A stretch of 64,000 nt of DNA from Clostridiaceae bacterium (GTDB taxonomy: Bacteria; Bacillota; Clostridia; DSM-8532). The first letter of the stretch is position 1; each line of letters begins with the position of its first letter. The notes under the pieces were generated by a model, which saw only the letters and a program-made list of their open reading frames with translations, was not told the DNA's origin and did no database searches. The stretch is taken from positions 1-64,000 of the forward strand of contig JAAYPS010000196.1 of the NCBI GenBank assembly GCA_012519655.1, in the 5' to 3' direction. A program made the translations under genes and the position numbers. Positions 1-8,665 of this stretch are shown here, piece by piece.

Positions 1-10
1 ATACGCTCAT
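1..10 (-). CDS. 5' end of a gene leaving the left edge
   Basis: An ATG on the minus strand at 10-8 is followed by codons for Ser and Val before the window ends. A near-perfect ribosome binding site (AAAGGAGG, about 17-24) sits seven to eight bases upstream, which is the reason for calling a real start. Three codons are too few to identify the product. The gene lies downstream of the rRNA methyltransferase on the same strand, separated from it by about 190 bp of AT-rich DNA. Confidence 0.5.
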
Positions 11-201
11 ATCAAATCCTCCTTTAAAGTGATACAACTTTTCATTTATTACTGTTTTTAGTTATCATTATATACATGTTTTTATATATATACCATCACT
101 GTATTATGTTTCCATACATGTCCAATAATAAGCATCACTATTGTTGAATATCCCAGTTCTTTAACTGTTATCTATTTTAGAGTTTCAAGGGAATCCTCTG
201 T

Positions 202-1608
202 CTATCGACTGTATAACCTATTATAATCTATTTTTATACAGATAAAATCATCTGCTTTTTTGTGGGATAAAAGAACAACCGTCTCAACGTGACTGGTCCA
301 TGGAAATAAGTCTACTGGTTGAACTTCTTTTATTCCATAGCCATTGGCAGCAAGATGTTTCAAATCTCTTGCTAAAGTTGAGGGATTACAAGATACATAC
401 ACTATCCTTTTTGGGAGCATATCTACCATAGTTTCCAATAGTGCTATATCACAACCTTTTCTTGGTGGATCTACAACTACAACGTCAGCTGTTATTGATT
501 TTTCATACAGCTTTGGCACAATATCTTCAGCTAATCCACAAAAAAATTCTGCATTTGAAATATTATTGATTTTTGCATTTTGCTTTGCAGCCTCTATAGC
601 TTCTGAAACCACCTCAACACCGATAACTCTTTTTGCTCTCTGTGCAAGAAATAATGAAATGGTGCCTATACCGCAATATAGGTCAAATACCGTTTCTGTA
701 CCAGACAGTTGTGCAAATTCAACTGCTTTTTTATAAAGTATCTCAGTCTGTATAGGATTTACCTGATAAAAAGACAATGGGGGTATGTGAAATGTTAACC
801 CACCAAGATTATCTATTAGAGTTTTAGCTCCATAAATGGTTTTTACTTTATCGCCAAGTATTACATTGTCAGTTCTTTTATTTATATTTAGTATTATGCT
901 TTTAACTTCAGGAATTCGGCATACTATATTTTGTACTAGCTTATCAAGTTTTGGTACTTTCGCATCTGTTACAACCAGTATAAGCATTATGTCATCAGTA
1001 GAATAGGAAACGCGGGTTATTATATGGCGAAGGATGCCTGTCCTTGTGTTCTCGTCATAAATAGGTATCTCTAGGTCTTTTATGATATCCATTACAACAT
1101 TTTTTGTAGTTTCGCTTCCCACATGCTGTATCCCGCAACTATCAGAATCAATGATAGTATGACTACGTTTTGCGTAAAATCCCGATATAGGACCGTTGCT
1201 ATCCATACCCACGGGATACTGAGCTTTGTTTCTATAATTCATCGGCTTTTCCATACCAATAACGGGATTTACATGAATCCCTTTAAATCCGCCTATTCTT
1301 TCAAGATTATCCTTAACAACTTCATGCTTAAACCTAAGCTGCATATCATACGTCATATGCTGAAGGCTGCATCCTCCACACCTTTTATATACCTGACAAA
1401 ACGGTTCACAACGCTCAAGACTTTTGGTTATCCATTTTTCTACTCTAGCTATGGCATAATTTCTTGCAACTTTAATTATCTTTGCAATGACTCTTTCGCC
1501 TTTTATTGCACCTTGCACAAAAACTGCAATGCCTTCCACTTTTCCAACTCCCATTGCTTCGTGCGTCATGCCTGTTATATCAATTTCAAATATATCATTC
1601 TTCTTCAT
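202..1608 (-). CDS. rlmD: 23S rRNA (uracil-5-)-methyltransferase, RlmD/RlmCD family
   Basis: The 468-residue protein is a class I SAM-dependent enzyme that makes 5-methyluridine in 23S rRNA. An N-terminal TRAM domain (about residues 5-60) is followed by iron-sulfur cysteines C71, C77 and C80 (a C-x5-CGGC pattern) and a fourth Cys in SDSCGIQH near residue 156. The SAM-binding motif FDLYCGIGTISLFLA lies mid-protein. The catalytic region VVVVDPPRKGCD and the nucleophile motif YVSCNPSTLARDL are intact. The length is normal for the family. The ATG is preceded by GGAG. Firmicutes carry one or more copies, some modifying two uridines (RlmCD), so the target position cannot be fixed from sequence. Confidence 0.9.
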   Translation of the reverse strand: MKKNDIFEIDITGMTHEAMGVGKVEGIAVFVQGAIKGERVIAKIIKVARNYAIARVEKWITKSLERCEPFCQVYKRCGGCSLQHMTYDMQLRFKHEVVKDNLERIGGFKGIHVNPVIGMEKPMNYRNKAQYPVGMDSNGPISGFYAKRSHTIIDSDSCGIQHVGSETTKNVVMDIIKDLEIPIYDENTRTGILRHIITRVSYSTDDIMLILVVTDAKVPKLDKLVQNIVCRIPEVKSIILNINKRTDNVILGDKVKTIYGAKTLIDNLGGLTFHIPPLSFYQVNPIQTEILYKKAVEFAQLSGTETVFDLYCGIGTISLFLAQRAKRVIGVEVVSEAIEAAKQNAKINNISNAEFFCGLAEDIVPKLYEKSITADVVVVDPPRKGCDIALLETMVDMLPKRIVYVSCNPSTLARDLKHLAANGYGIKEVQPVDLFPWTSHVETVVLLSHKKADDFICIKIDYNRLYSR

Positions 1609-1926
1609 TAATACAACTCCAGTTCAATTACGATTAAAATATACATGTTTAGTATACCACTAATGGTAGCATGATTTATTAAATTCTTACTAGAGATAGA
1701 GGACTTATTTATTAGGCTGCCACTTTGTAGCTAATCATGCATCCTGCAAAGTTGCGTATATATGTATAATTTGTACTCTAGACCATGCTTTCTGGAGCTC
1801 TGGGAATTGTCAGTTTAGCACATGTAGAAGACGGGCGCCGCGTATATATGAGCTTCTTCAAAACCGATTCAGTACTTATGTCTAATTCTTTAAGAGCACA
1901 AAAGAACCGTCCCTCTGTGTTCTGTG
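1609..1926. other. Intergenic stretch with a short open remnant and a repeat half-copy
   Basis: No intact gene is seen. On the minus strand, an open frame of about 50 codons starts inside the dispersed repeat at 1897-1921 and runs to a TAG near 1784. Its translation contains ALKELDISTESVLKKL and a basic tail ending PRAPESMV. It has no start codon with a ribosome binding site. It looks more like the decayed 3' end of a gene than a functional one. I could not name the parent family. Confidence 0.35.
1897..1921. repeat. Half-copy of a dispersed palindromic repeat
   Basis: These 25 bases match one arm of the 58-bp palindrome at 53164-53221 with a single difference (T for C inside CCGTCCCTCTGTG). 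The element abuts the stop codon of the GGDEF-EAL gene. The core ACGGTTCTTTTGTG in these repeats resembles motifs that I recall as dispersed repeats near IS200-like/RAYT transposases in Firmicutes, but no such transposase is in the window. Confidence 0.75.
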
Positions 1927-4900
1927 TTATAGGATTTTTTCAATTTCGTTGGCAGGCATAGGTCTATAGTAATAATATCCCTGCACCTCATCGCAAGAGT
2001 GTTTTACTAGAAAGTCAAGTTGGGTTTTTGTTTCAACACCTTCTGCAATAACCTTTAAACCCATAATTTTTGCAAGATGAATAATAGCCCTTACAACTGA
2101 CCGATCCTTTTCTGTTTCCTCTATACCTCTAATGAATTGTATATCCAACTTAATGCGATCAACAGGTAAGCTCTTCAGCCGCCTGAACGAAGAATATTCA
2201 ATACCAAAATCATCTATTGTTATTGTTACTCCAAGGGCTTTCAATTGGGTTAGTATATCAATAAGATTATCTGCATCATTATCAAAAATACTTTCTGTTA
2301 CCTCTAGCTCTAAGTATTGTGGGGGCAACCCTGTCTTTACTATAATATTCTTTACTTCTTGTACGAAACCTTCGGTTTTCAACTGGTGAACTGATATGTT
2401 TACAGCTACCTTCATTTCGGGATAACCCTTTTCATGCCAAATTCTATTCTGCCTGCAAGCAGATTCCAAAACCCAATTTCCAATTGTGTTAATCAGCCTG
2501 GTTTGCTCGGCTAATGGAATGAATATTTTAGGACTTATTATTCCTTCCTCAGGAAGCCACCATCTAGTTAACGCCTCAAATCCAACTATGTTTTTTGTTT
2601 CAAGATCAATCTGAGGTTGATAGTAAACTACCAGCTGTTCTCTTTCAATTGCGCGATACAGTTTGTTCGTCAACTCCATTTTCTCTAAAACAGTATCTTT
2701 CATCTCTTTGGAGCAAAATAGAAATTGGTTTTTTCCCAACTCTTTTGCATTATACATTGCAGTATTTGCATTATTAATTAATATCTCATAATTTTCCCCA
2801 TCATATGGATATAATGAAACACCTGCGCTAACTGTAATGAAAAACTCACGATCATCAATTTCAATAGGTTGACAAATAACATTAGTTAGTCTATGCATGA
2901 TGTTGATGGCCTCATCTATATCAGAAAGCTGGTTGAGCATTATAAAGAATTCGTCGCCACCGAAATTTGCTACCAAATCCTGATCGCTAGTATTTTTCGT
3001 AAGTATATCTGCAACTTCAAGAAGAACTTTATCACCAATATCATGCCCCATTGTGTCATTAATTGATTTAAATGAATCAATGTCCATGGATACAACTGCA
3101 ATAATCTGTTCAGTCATTTCAGCGTTCTCAATTTCCTCTTGCAAGCGAATTTTAAACAGAGTGCGATTGGGAAGCTTAGTTACCTGATCGTAATATGCAA
3201 GAAATTTATTTTCTTCTTCAGTCTTAATTTTAAACAGCATATCCGAAACCATTCTAGCCACAATTTCTATAAAATCTGAAGAATCCAGCTCCCATTCCCA
3301 TAATGGTTTTGATGAATTAAACCCGAGCATTCCAATAATTCTGTCTTTTTCTTTTAATGGCAGACTAACCATGCCTCTAATATTATGTTCATCAAGACGC
3401 TTTTTGAACCTTTCTGCCACTTGCGGCAATATTTGCGTATCATGTAGCTTTACTACTCCTTCAGTTTCAAAAAGTTTAAACACTCTAGGAACCGTCTCGG
3501 TATCAAACACTTCAAAACCCCTGCGGCAAGTTATTGCTCCGTCTGCTGTCCACTCACAAATATATTCGGGTTTTAGCAAATCTTTTTCATATAATACAAT
3601 ATATGCATTTTCAGCTTTAATAAACTCTCCGCATTTCTCAAGTACAGTATATAGTACTTCGTCTTTATTCCAATCTTCGGTAGAAATAAATTCGCTTGTT
3701 ATTTCATACAGAAGGTTCTCTTTCACATTATGATATGTATTTTCTTTAATACTTACGCTATAGATATTGTTTACAAATATAGCTAATGCGCCTGAAATAA
3801 TTGTAAATATAAGTCCGAGAAGATAATGCGACATGGTAACTTGAACTATAACAGAGGGTGCTATTGCCATTGCCATTATTTGTGTCATAATTGATGTAGT
3901 GAATATGGAATATACTTGAATACGATTATTAAATAATATACATATGAAAAGTAATAAAACCACAAATGCCCAAACGATAAGACTTCCATATTCAATATAT
4001 CGTAAGGTTATTGCAGGAATACTTAAGGAACAAACCATAACAACTAACATTTCTTTGAGAATAAAATTTAGCTTTGAGTTGTCAACTACAAGAATGATTA
4101 CTCCTGAAATGAGCAAGAATAAACTGAACTCATAAGCATTAGGTATACCTGCAAACTTTTGATAAATAAAATTGAAAATGCTTGCTATAGCATACCCATA
4201 GCCCAAAACCTTATATAGATAACGATAGCCGCCTTTATTACCAAATAATCTGTTGTTTGGTTCTGAATCCATTGTTCTATTACGATTTACTGCATAACCA
4301 ATTGCTCCACACGGTATTAATGCAAAAATAACAGCATATCTCGGAAGAGTTATATTCAAAATGACAGGTATTATATATGATAAGGTTCCAAGTAGATAGG
4401 ATATAATGTAACCTACTGCTAAAACCTTTAGCAGATAGCGTTTGTTTTCATCTTGTAATCTCTTTCTTGTTGAAAACAATACCACTAAGTTTACAACCAT
4501 GAATCCAATAGAATATACATAATATAGATAATCCCATATATCATAATTAACGACACCAACCCACCCATAATTTGTATAAGTAAAACTATCTGCATTTTTG
4601 CCCATGAGTGGGAGAATTGTAAATGCAAAGAGCATCACTAAACCTGGTGAATATAACATTAAATAAAGACACCATTTTTTTATGATTTTTTCTTTTCCGG
4701 TAAGTATTAGCGTAAAGTGCAATAACAGTCCAGGTAATAGTCCCCATCCGATCGGAGCTAGTAGATGTCCTATCATTGCAATCTTTTCATTAGCTGCTGC
4801 TACAGTAATGGAAAGACCTAAAGACCAAACTGAAAGAGCACAACAAATAATGAATACTAGTTTTTTTGATATACTTTTATTAGCTTCATATGAGGCGTAT

Positions 4901-4971
4901 AATCCATATGTGAATGATATTCCTGCACTTGCTAATAAAATACTTCCCAAAAACATTGAGTATGACATCAT
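1927..4971 (-). CDS. Membrane-bound GAF-GGDEF-EAL cyclic-di-GMP signalling protein
   Basis: The 1014-residue protein makes and/or degrades cyclic di-GMP at the membrane. Residues 1-400 hold roughly a dozen hydrophobic segments; the first seven resemble a 7TM sensory module. A GAF-type domain follows (about 420-585, from LLYEITSEFISTEDW). The GGDEF domain (about 590-745) has an intact FGGDEF signature. The inhibitory RxxD site before it reads SDQD, so product inhibition is probably lost. The EAL domain (about 755-1010) keeps FEALTRWW, VAVNIS, ELEVTES, TIDDFG, LD and AEGVETKTQ, so phosphodiesterase activity is plausible. No ligand for the sensor can be inferred. The stop codon abuts a dispersed repeat. 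Upstream lie two direct repeats that may be operator sites. Confidence 0.9.
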   Translation of the reverse strand: MMSYSMFLGSILLASAGISFTYGLYASYEANKSISKKLVFIICCALSVWSLGLSITVAAANEKIAMIGHLLAPIGWGLLPGLLLHFTLILTGKEKIIKKWCLYLMLYSPGLVMLFAFTILPLMGKNADSFTYTNYGWVGVVNYDIWDYLYYVYSIGFMVVNLVVLFSTRKRLQDENKRYLLKVLAVGYIISYLLGTLSYIIPVILNITLPRYAVIFALIPCGAIGYAVNRNRTMDSEPNNRLFGNKGGYRYLYKVLGYGYAIASIFNFIYQKFAGIPNAYEFSLFLLISGVIILVVDNSKLNFILKEMLVVMVCSLSIPAITLRYIEYGSLIVWAFVVLLLFICILFNNRIQVYSIFTTSIMTQIMAMAIAPSVIVQVTMSHYLLGLIFTIISGALAIFVNNIYSVSIKENTYHNVKENLLYEITSEFISTEDWNKDEVLYTVLEKCGEFIKAENAYIVLYEKDLLKPEYICEWTADGAITCRRGFEVFDTETVPRVFKLFETEGVVKLHDTQILPQVAERFKKRLDEHNIRGMVSLPLKEKDRIIGMLGFNSSKPLWEWELDSSDFIEIVARMVSDMLFKIKTEEENKFLAYYDQVTKLPNRTLFKIRLQEEIENAEMTEQIIAVVSMDIDSFKSINDTMGHDIGDKVLLEVADILTKNTSDQDLVANFGGDEFFIMLNQLSDIDEAINIMHRLTNVICQPIEIDDREFFITVSAGVSLYPYDGENYEILINNANTAMYNAKELGKNQFLFCSKEMKDTVLEKMELTNKLYRAIEREQLVVYYQPQIDLETKNIVGFEALTRWWLPEEGIISPKIFIPLAEQTRLINTIGNWVLESACRQNRIWHEKGYPEMKVAVNISVHQLKTEGFVQEVKNIIVKTGLPPQYLELEVTESIFDNDADNLIDILTQLKALGVTITIDDFGIEYSSFRRLKSLPVDRIKLDIQFIRGIEETEKDRSVVRAIIHLAKIMGLKVIAEGVETKTQLDFLVKHSCDEVQGYYYYRPMPANEIEKIL

Positions 4972-5013
4972 AACCCCCCATTATTTATCATGCTCTATAA
5001 TAGATATTACTAT

Positions 5014-5052
5014 ATTTCATATACTAATCATTTTTTATTTCATATACTAATC
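5014..5052. repeat. Two 16-bp direct repeats upstream of the GGDEF-EAL gene
   Basis: The 16-mer ATTTCATATACTAATC occurs exactly at 5014-5029 and again at 5037-5052, a 23-bp period or about two helical turns. The copies lie about 40-80 bp upstream of the GGDEF-EAL start codon, the usual place for an operator or promoter. A role in transcription control is inference; no known regulator motif was matched. Confidence 0.6.
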
Positions 5053-5224
5053 GCATTGTTATGTTAAATATAATCTTGCTATCTACAGGGAAATATAATA
5101 TGGATGTTCTGAGGTTTTTATATTTACCAGCCCAGCTGCTGATTAACTCTGCTAAAAACGCATGCACTCACTTTACCCTATTTGAACATCAAGCTAACAA
5201 CATAACTTAATATATTTCAACATC

Positions 5225-6448
5225 CTACCCTATATATGCCTTATGATAGGTTTTCTTTCCTTTACGGAGTTTAACACCTTCTTTTAATTGCTCTCTTGAA
5301 ACGGTGTAATCGATGTCTTGAATCTTTTCATCATTAACTTGTAGTCCACCCTGCATAATCACACGCCGAGCTTCGCTTTTAGAGGATGTTATACCGCATT
5401 GAACCATTAAGTCCATAATCTTTATTATACCATCAACTAAATCATCTTCTTTAATTTCAGTAGATGGCATATTAGAATCATCAGTACCTGTAACAAAAAG
5501 AGCATGGGAAGCCTTTTGTGCTCCTTGTGCTTCTTCTTCACCATGAATCATCTTTGTCAACTCATAAGCTAAAATTTCCTTTGCCTCATTCAGTTGACTG
5601 CCTTCCCATTTGTCCATTTCGTTAATCTGTTCAAGTGGTAAGAAAGTAAGCATACGTAAACACTTTAGAACATCATCGTCACTGACATTTCTCCAATACT
5701 GGTAAAAATCAAATGGAGATGTCTTGTTAGGATCAAGCCAAACAGCACCACTTGCTGTTTTCCCCATCTTATTGCCTTCGGAATTCAACAGTAGAGTAAT
5801 AGTCATAGCATAAGCATCCTTGCCCAATTTACGACGAATCAACTCCTTGCCACCAAGCATGTTCGACCATTGATCATCTCCACCAAACTGCATATTACAA
5901 CCATAATTTTTAAATAAATAGTAAAAATCATATGACTGCATTATCATGTAATTTAATTCAAGAAATGACAAGCCCTTTTCCATCCTTTGCTTATAGCAAT
6001 CAGCACGCAGCATATTATTGACTGAAAAATGCGAGCCAATATCACGAATGAATTCGATATAGTTCAATTCTAAAAGCCAGTCTGCATTATTGACCATAAT
6101 GGCTTTGTCTTTGCCAAATTCAATAAACTTCTCCATTTGCTCCTTGAAGCGGTCACAATTATACTGAATTGTCTCAGGTGTCATCATAGAACGTAAGTCA
6201 GTCCTGCCCGACGGGTCTCCAATATAACCCGTTCCACCTCCTATTAGGACTACGGGCTTGTTTCCAGCCATCTGTAAACGTTTCATAAGGCACAATGCCA
6301 TAAAGTGACCAACATGCAAAGAATCTGCAGTTGGATCAAATCCAATATAAAATGTTGCTTTACCCTCATTAATAAGCTCTCTTATTTTTTCTTCATCGGT
6401 AACTTGAGCAATTAAACCACGTGCTACTAGTTCCTCATAAATTCTCAT
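5225..6448 (-). CDS. tyrS: Tyrosine-tRNA ligase
   Basis: The 407-residue class I synthetase charges tRNA-Tyr in the cytoplasm. The HIGH-type motif is HVGH (in ADSLHVGHFMAL). The KMSKS loop is KMGKTAS. A C-terminal S4-like RNA-binding domain covers about residues 340-407 (SKSEARRVIMQGGLQVND). The reading frame stays open for 36 codons upstream of the chosen ATG. That ATG (6448-6446) is picked because AAGGAGAG precedes it and family members begin near MRIYEELVARGLIAQ. A terminator-like hairpin and a structured leader lie between the presumed promoter and this start, so expression is probably attenuated. The gene stands alone. Confidence 0.95.
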   Translation of the reverse strand: MRIYEELVARGLIAQVTDEEKIRELINEGKATFYIGFDPTADSLHVGHFMALCLMKRLQMAGNKPVVLIGGGTGYIGDPSGRTDLRSMMTPETIQYNCDRFKEQMEKFIEFGKDKAIMVNNADWLLELNYIEFIRDIGSHFSVNNMLRADCYKQRMEKGLSFLELNYMIMQSYDFYYLFKNYGCNMQFGGDDQWSNMLGGKELIRRKLGKDAYAMTITLLLNSEGNKMGKTASGAVWLDPNKTSPFDFYQYWRNVSDDDVLKCLRMLTFLPLEQINEMDKWEGSQLNEAKEILAYELTKMIHGEEEAQGAQKASHALFVTGTDDSNMPSTEIKEDDLVDGIIKIMDLMVQCGITSSKSEARRVIMQGGLQVNDEKIQDIDYTVSREQLKEGVKLRKGKKTYHKAYIG

Positions 6449-6465
6449 TTTGCACTCTCTCCTTC

Positions 6466-6657
6466 TCATAACCAAAAATAACGAAAAACCCGCTGCTCCA
6501 ATTCGGAACAGAGGGTAATATTGTAGTAACTCCTCTGACTTAGAAGTCTTTGACAAAACTTCTTAAAACAAGTGCGTATACACTCGTTCTCGATATTGGG
6601 CGAACCCATAACAATTTTTAATAATGCAATTAAAGACATTCTAATAGAATTTACCAT
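6466..6657 (-). promoter_or_regulatory. tyrS leader with Tyr-codon upstream ORF and alternative hairpins
   Basis: The minus-strand leader holds a 63-codon open frame that ends in TGA at 6468-6466, just before the tyrS ribosome binding site. This frame has tandem TAC TAC Tyr codons (6529-6524). They lie in the loop of a hairpin with perfect 6-bp arms CAGAGG/CCTCTG (6509-6537). One arm is also the 5' side of a terminator-like hairpin at 6489-6515, so the two structures exclude each other. A further stem, AGAAGT/ACTTCT, lies just upstream. The T-box consensus (GGTGGNACCGCG) is absent. This suggests attenuation by ribosome stalling rather than a T-box. The proposed leader start has no strong ribosome binding site, which weakens the case. 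Confidence 0.5.
6474..6515 (-). terminator. Attenuator hairpin upstream of tyrS
   Basis: On the minus strand CCCTCTGTTCC pairs with GGAGCAGCGGG around a GAATT loop (6489-6515), with one mismatch and one G-U pair. A run reading TTTTTCGTTATTTTT follows. This is the form of an intrinsic terminator, placed about 25-65 bases before the tyrS start codon, so it should control read-through into tyrS. Confidence 0.75.
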
Positions 6658-6817
6658 AAAAGTAAAGCCCGAAAAAGTTTATCAGTAAAAATTTATTTAA
6701 TTCTTCAAATTGTAATGAATTTGTATTATAATAGTTACTAGCTTGTAATTATTTCTATAATATTACAAATATATTGTACCATACTAAACAAACAACAAGG
6801 ATTAAATTAGATCTATT

Positions 6818-6950
6818 CTTGACAAAATCACAAAAGTAAGCAAAAATTCCATTGTTGAAGTTAACAAGCAAAAGTATATTATTATTAAAAAGAAGCAAGC
6901 AGGGATTTTATTATTTCATAAGTAAGCAAGCATAAGTTCTATTATTTTGA
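6818..6950. repeat. Degenerate AAGCA direct repeats upstream of the M23 gene
   Basis: The motif AAGCA or AAGCAAGCA recurs at 6838, 6866, 6893 and 6924, a spacing of 27-31 bp. Each copy is followed by an AT-rich stretch; three of the four end in TATTATT or a close variant. The array begins just after a perfect TTGACA at 6819-6824 and ends about 50 bp before the M23 peptidase start. It may be an ageing tandem duplication or an array of protein binding sites. A second promoter-like pair, TTCAAA (6704-6709) with TATAAT (6727-6732) at 17-bp spacing, lies farther upstream. Confidence 0.45.
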
Positions 6951-6996
6951 AATAATAAGAAGAAATATTAATAAACCAAGGAACAAAGGTGAAATC

Positions 6997-7950
6997 ATGA
7001 GGAAGAAAAAAGGCAAGGTGCCAAGGACTAAAAAATACGTATCATTAATGATAGTGCCCCACAATTCAAACAAAGTACTTACCTGGAAAACAACCCGTCC
7101 TTTCACTAAAATTATATCTTTATTAGCATCGTTTTTGCTCATAATTGTTACACTCTTAGGTTACCTCTCAATGGTTATACGAGAGAACCAGAGCCTACGC
7201 AACCAATATAGTTCATTGAATGCATTTTTTGAAGAGCAGCAAGATTTCGTTAAGGCGAACATCTCTACTTTATCCCAAGTGGAGTATCTTGATAATATAT
7301 CAAAAGACAAATTAGAAGAGTTTAGTTATCAGGTTCAAAATTTAACTGAAAACTATATTGACAAAGAAATGGAAAAAATTACAATAAGTCGTTCATCTAT
7401 TTCAGAAAACCCCAACAGCTCCTTTATAGGTGAAATATTAGAATTAAAGGCCTTATTGGCATTTCTTGAGGAAGCAGACAAACAAGAAGATGAACTTTTT
7501 ACTGAACTATCCGACAAAAAGAACGAACTGGAGAATTATCTTAACCATTTGCCTCACTTTTGGCCTACAAAAGGTATTATAGAGTCTGATTATGGAAACC
7601 GTCTGCATCCCATTCGTAAAAGATATATGGAACATACTGGTGTAGATATTGGTGGTAAAAAAGGCGCTCCAATATATGCCGCTGCATCCGGTACTGTCGT
7701 AGCTGCTGGCAAAAACGGCGGTTATGGCTACTGTGTCGATATTGATCATGGTAATGGTTTAGTAACAAGATATGCTCATTGCTCTAAAATTCTTGTGAGA
7801 AAGTGGCAGAAGGTGGGAATTGGGGACAAGATTGCCGAGGTAGGCGATACTGGAATTGCAACTGGTCCTCATCTTCATTTTGAAATATTGTTAAAAGGAA
7901 CTCACATCGATCCAGTAGTGTTTATTGGTACAAAGAACAATAGCTTTTAG
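6997..7950 (+). CDS. Membrane-anchored M23 (LytM-type) peptidase
   Basis: The 317-residue protein is probably a zinc endopeptidase acting on peptidoglycan, or a LytM-like activator. It has a basic N terminus, one transmembrane segment (about 38-60), a charged coiled-coil region (about 62-170) and a C-terminal M23 domain (about 190-317). Zinc and catalytic residues are present: H213 and D217 in HTGVD, H261 in YAH, and H292/H294 in PHLHFE. An intact motif set suggests an active enzyme. The orientation places the catalytic domain outside the membrane. The gene is followed after about 120 bp by a bactofilin gene. That partnership is known in other bacteria, where bactofilins localise M23 enzymes for cell shape or sporulation. 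Confidence 0.9.
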   Translation: MRKKKGKVPRTKKYVSLMIVPHNSNKVLTWKTTRPFTKIISLLASFLLIIVTLLGYLSMVIRENQSLRNQYSSLNAFFEEQQDFVKANISTLSQVEYLDNISKDKLEEFSYQVQNLTENYIDKEMEKITISRSSISENPNSSFIGEILELKALLAFLEEADKQEDELFTELSDKKNELENYLNHLPHFWPTKGIIESDYGNRLHPIRKRYMEHTGVDIGGKKGAPIYAAASGTVVAAGKNGGYGYCVDIDHGNGLVTRYAHCSKILVRKWQKVGIGDKIAEVGDTGIATGPHLHFEILLKGTHIDPVVFIGTKNNSF

Positions 7951-8069
7951 TAGGAACTATACTTTATAAATGAGCTTTGTATTTCGCAAAGTTTTGTGAG
8001 TTTTAATGCGAATCTCATAAGTAGTTACTTTGATTTAGGATAAATTAAATTATGTGGAGGCTGGTAAAT

Positions 8070-8495
8070 ATGAGAAAACGTAATGTAGCAGCAGTTATGG
8101 ACACCGTTATTGGGGAACACACAACCTTTACAGGAAAAATTGAGTCTGAAGGCTCTATAAAAGTAGAAGGGCGGGTTGATGGCGATATTAAAGCAGGAGG
8201 CGATATAACCATTCTTGCAAATGCCGTTGTCGTAGGAAACATATGGTGCAAAAACATAATACTATCCGGCACTGTTACCGGAAATATTCATGCAAAGGGC
8301 ACTCTTCATCTTGAATCCACTAGTCGCTTAAAGGGCGATGTGGAAATACATAGTCTTGTTACAGATGAGGGTTCCACTTTCGAAGGAAACTGCAAGATGA
8401 CTGAACCAACAGCTGACACCGATGACAAGAAAAAAAAATGGGATTTCAAACGAAGTGAACCAACCAAGTCAGTCGTAGAAGAAAAAGAGGGCTAA
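8070..8495 (+). CDS. Bactofilin family polymer-forming protein
   Basis: The 141-residue protein has the bactofilin (DUF583) beta-helix core at about residues 8-115. It is rich in regular Gly/Val/Ile repeats such as GSIKVEGRVDGDIKAGGDI and ends in a charged tail. Bactofilins polymerise without nucleotide and scaffold envelope enzymes. The reading frame extends six codons farther upstream, but GGAGG at about 8056-8060 sits inside that extension, so ATG 8070 is chosen. The stop codon lies within the loop of a strong terminator. Pairing with the upstream M23 gene suggests a joint function at the cell envelope. Confidence 0.9.
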   Translation: MRKRNVAAVMDTVIGEHTTFTGKIESEGSIKVEGRVDGDIKAGGDITILANAVVVGNIWCKNIILSGTVTGNIHAKGTLHLESTSRLKGDVEIHSLVTDEGSTFEGNCKMTEPTADTDDKKKKWDFKRSEPTKSVVEEKEG

Positions 8496-8510
8496 GCCCT
8501 CTTTTTTATA
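8486..8510 (+). terminator. Intrinsic terminator after the bactofilin gene
   Basis: AGAGGGC (8486-8492) pairs perfectly with GCCCTCT (8496-8502). The loop is the TAA stop codon itself. Six T residues follow. This ends the M23-bactofilin transcript. Confidence 0.9.
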
Positions 8511-8665
8511 CACAAATTATTATTTTTCTTTACTCAAATACTATCAAACTATTCCAGTCCAAGTTGGCAGCAAAAGATTACATTATACTATAGTAAATCC
8601 GTACTTTCTGGGTAAAGTGTTCGGTCTCATGCGAGCAAAAGAGTATATAATACTATAGTTAATGA

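Noticed and set aside
5225..6556. Longer tyrS with 36 extra N-terminal residues
   Set aside because: The extension runs through the terminator hairpin and starts at a TTG with a poor ribosome binding site, while AAGGAG precedes the internal ATG at 6448 and homologues start there.
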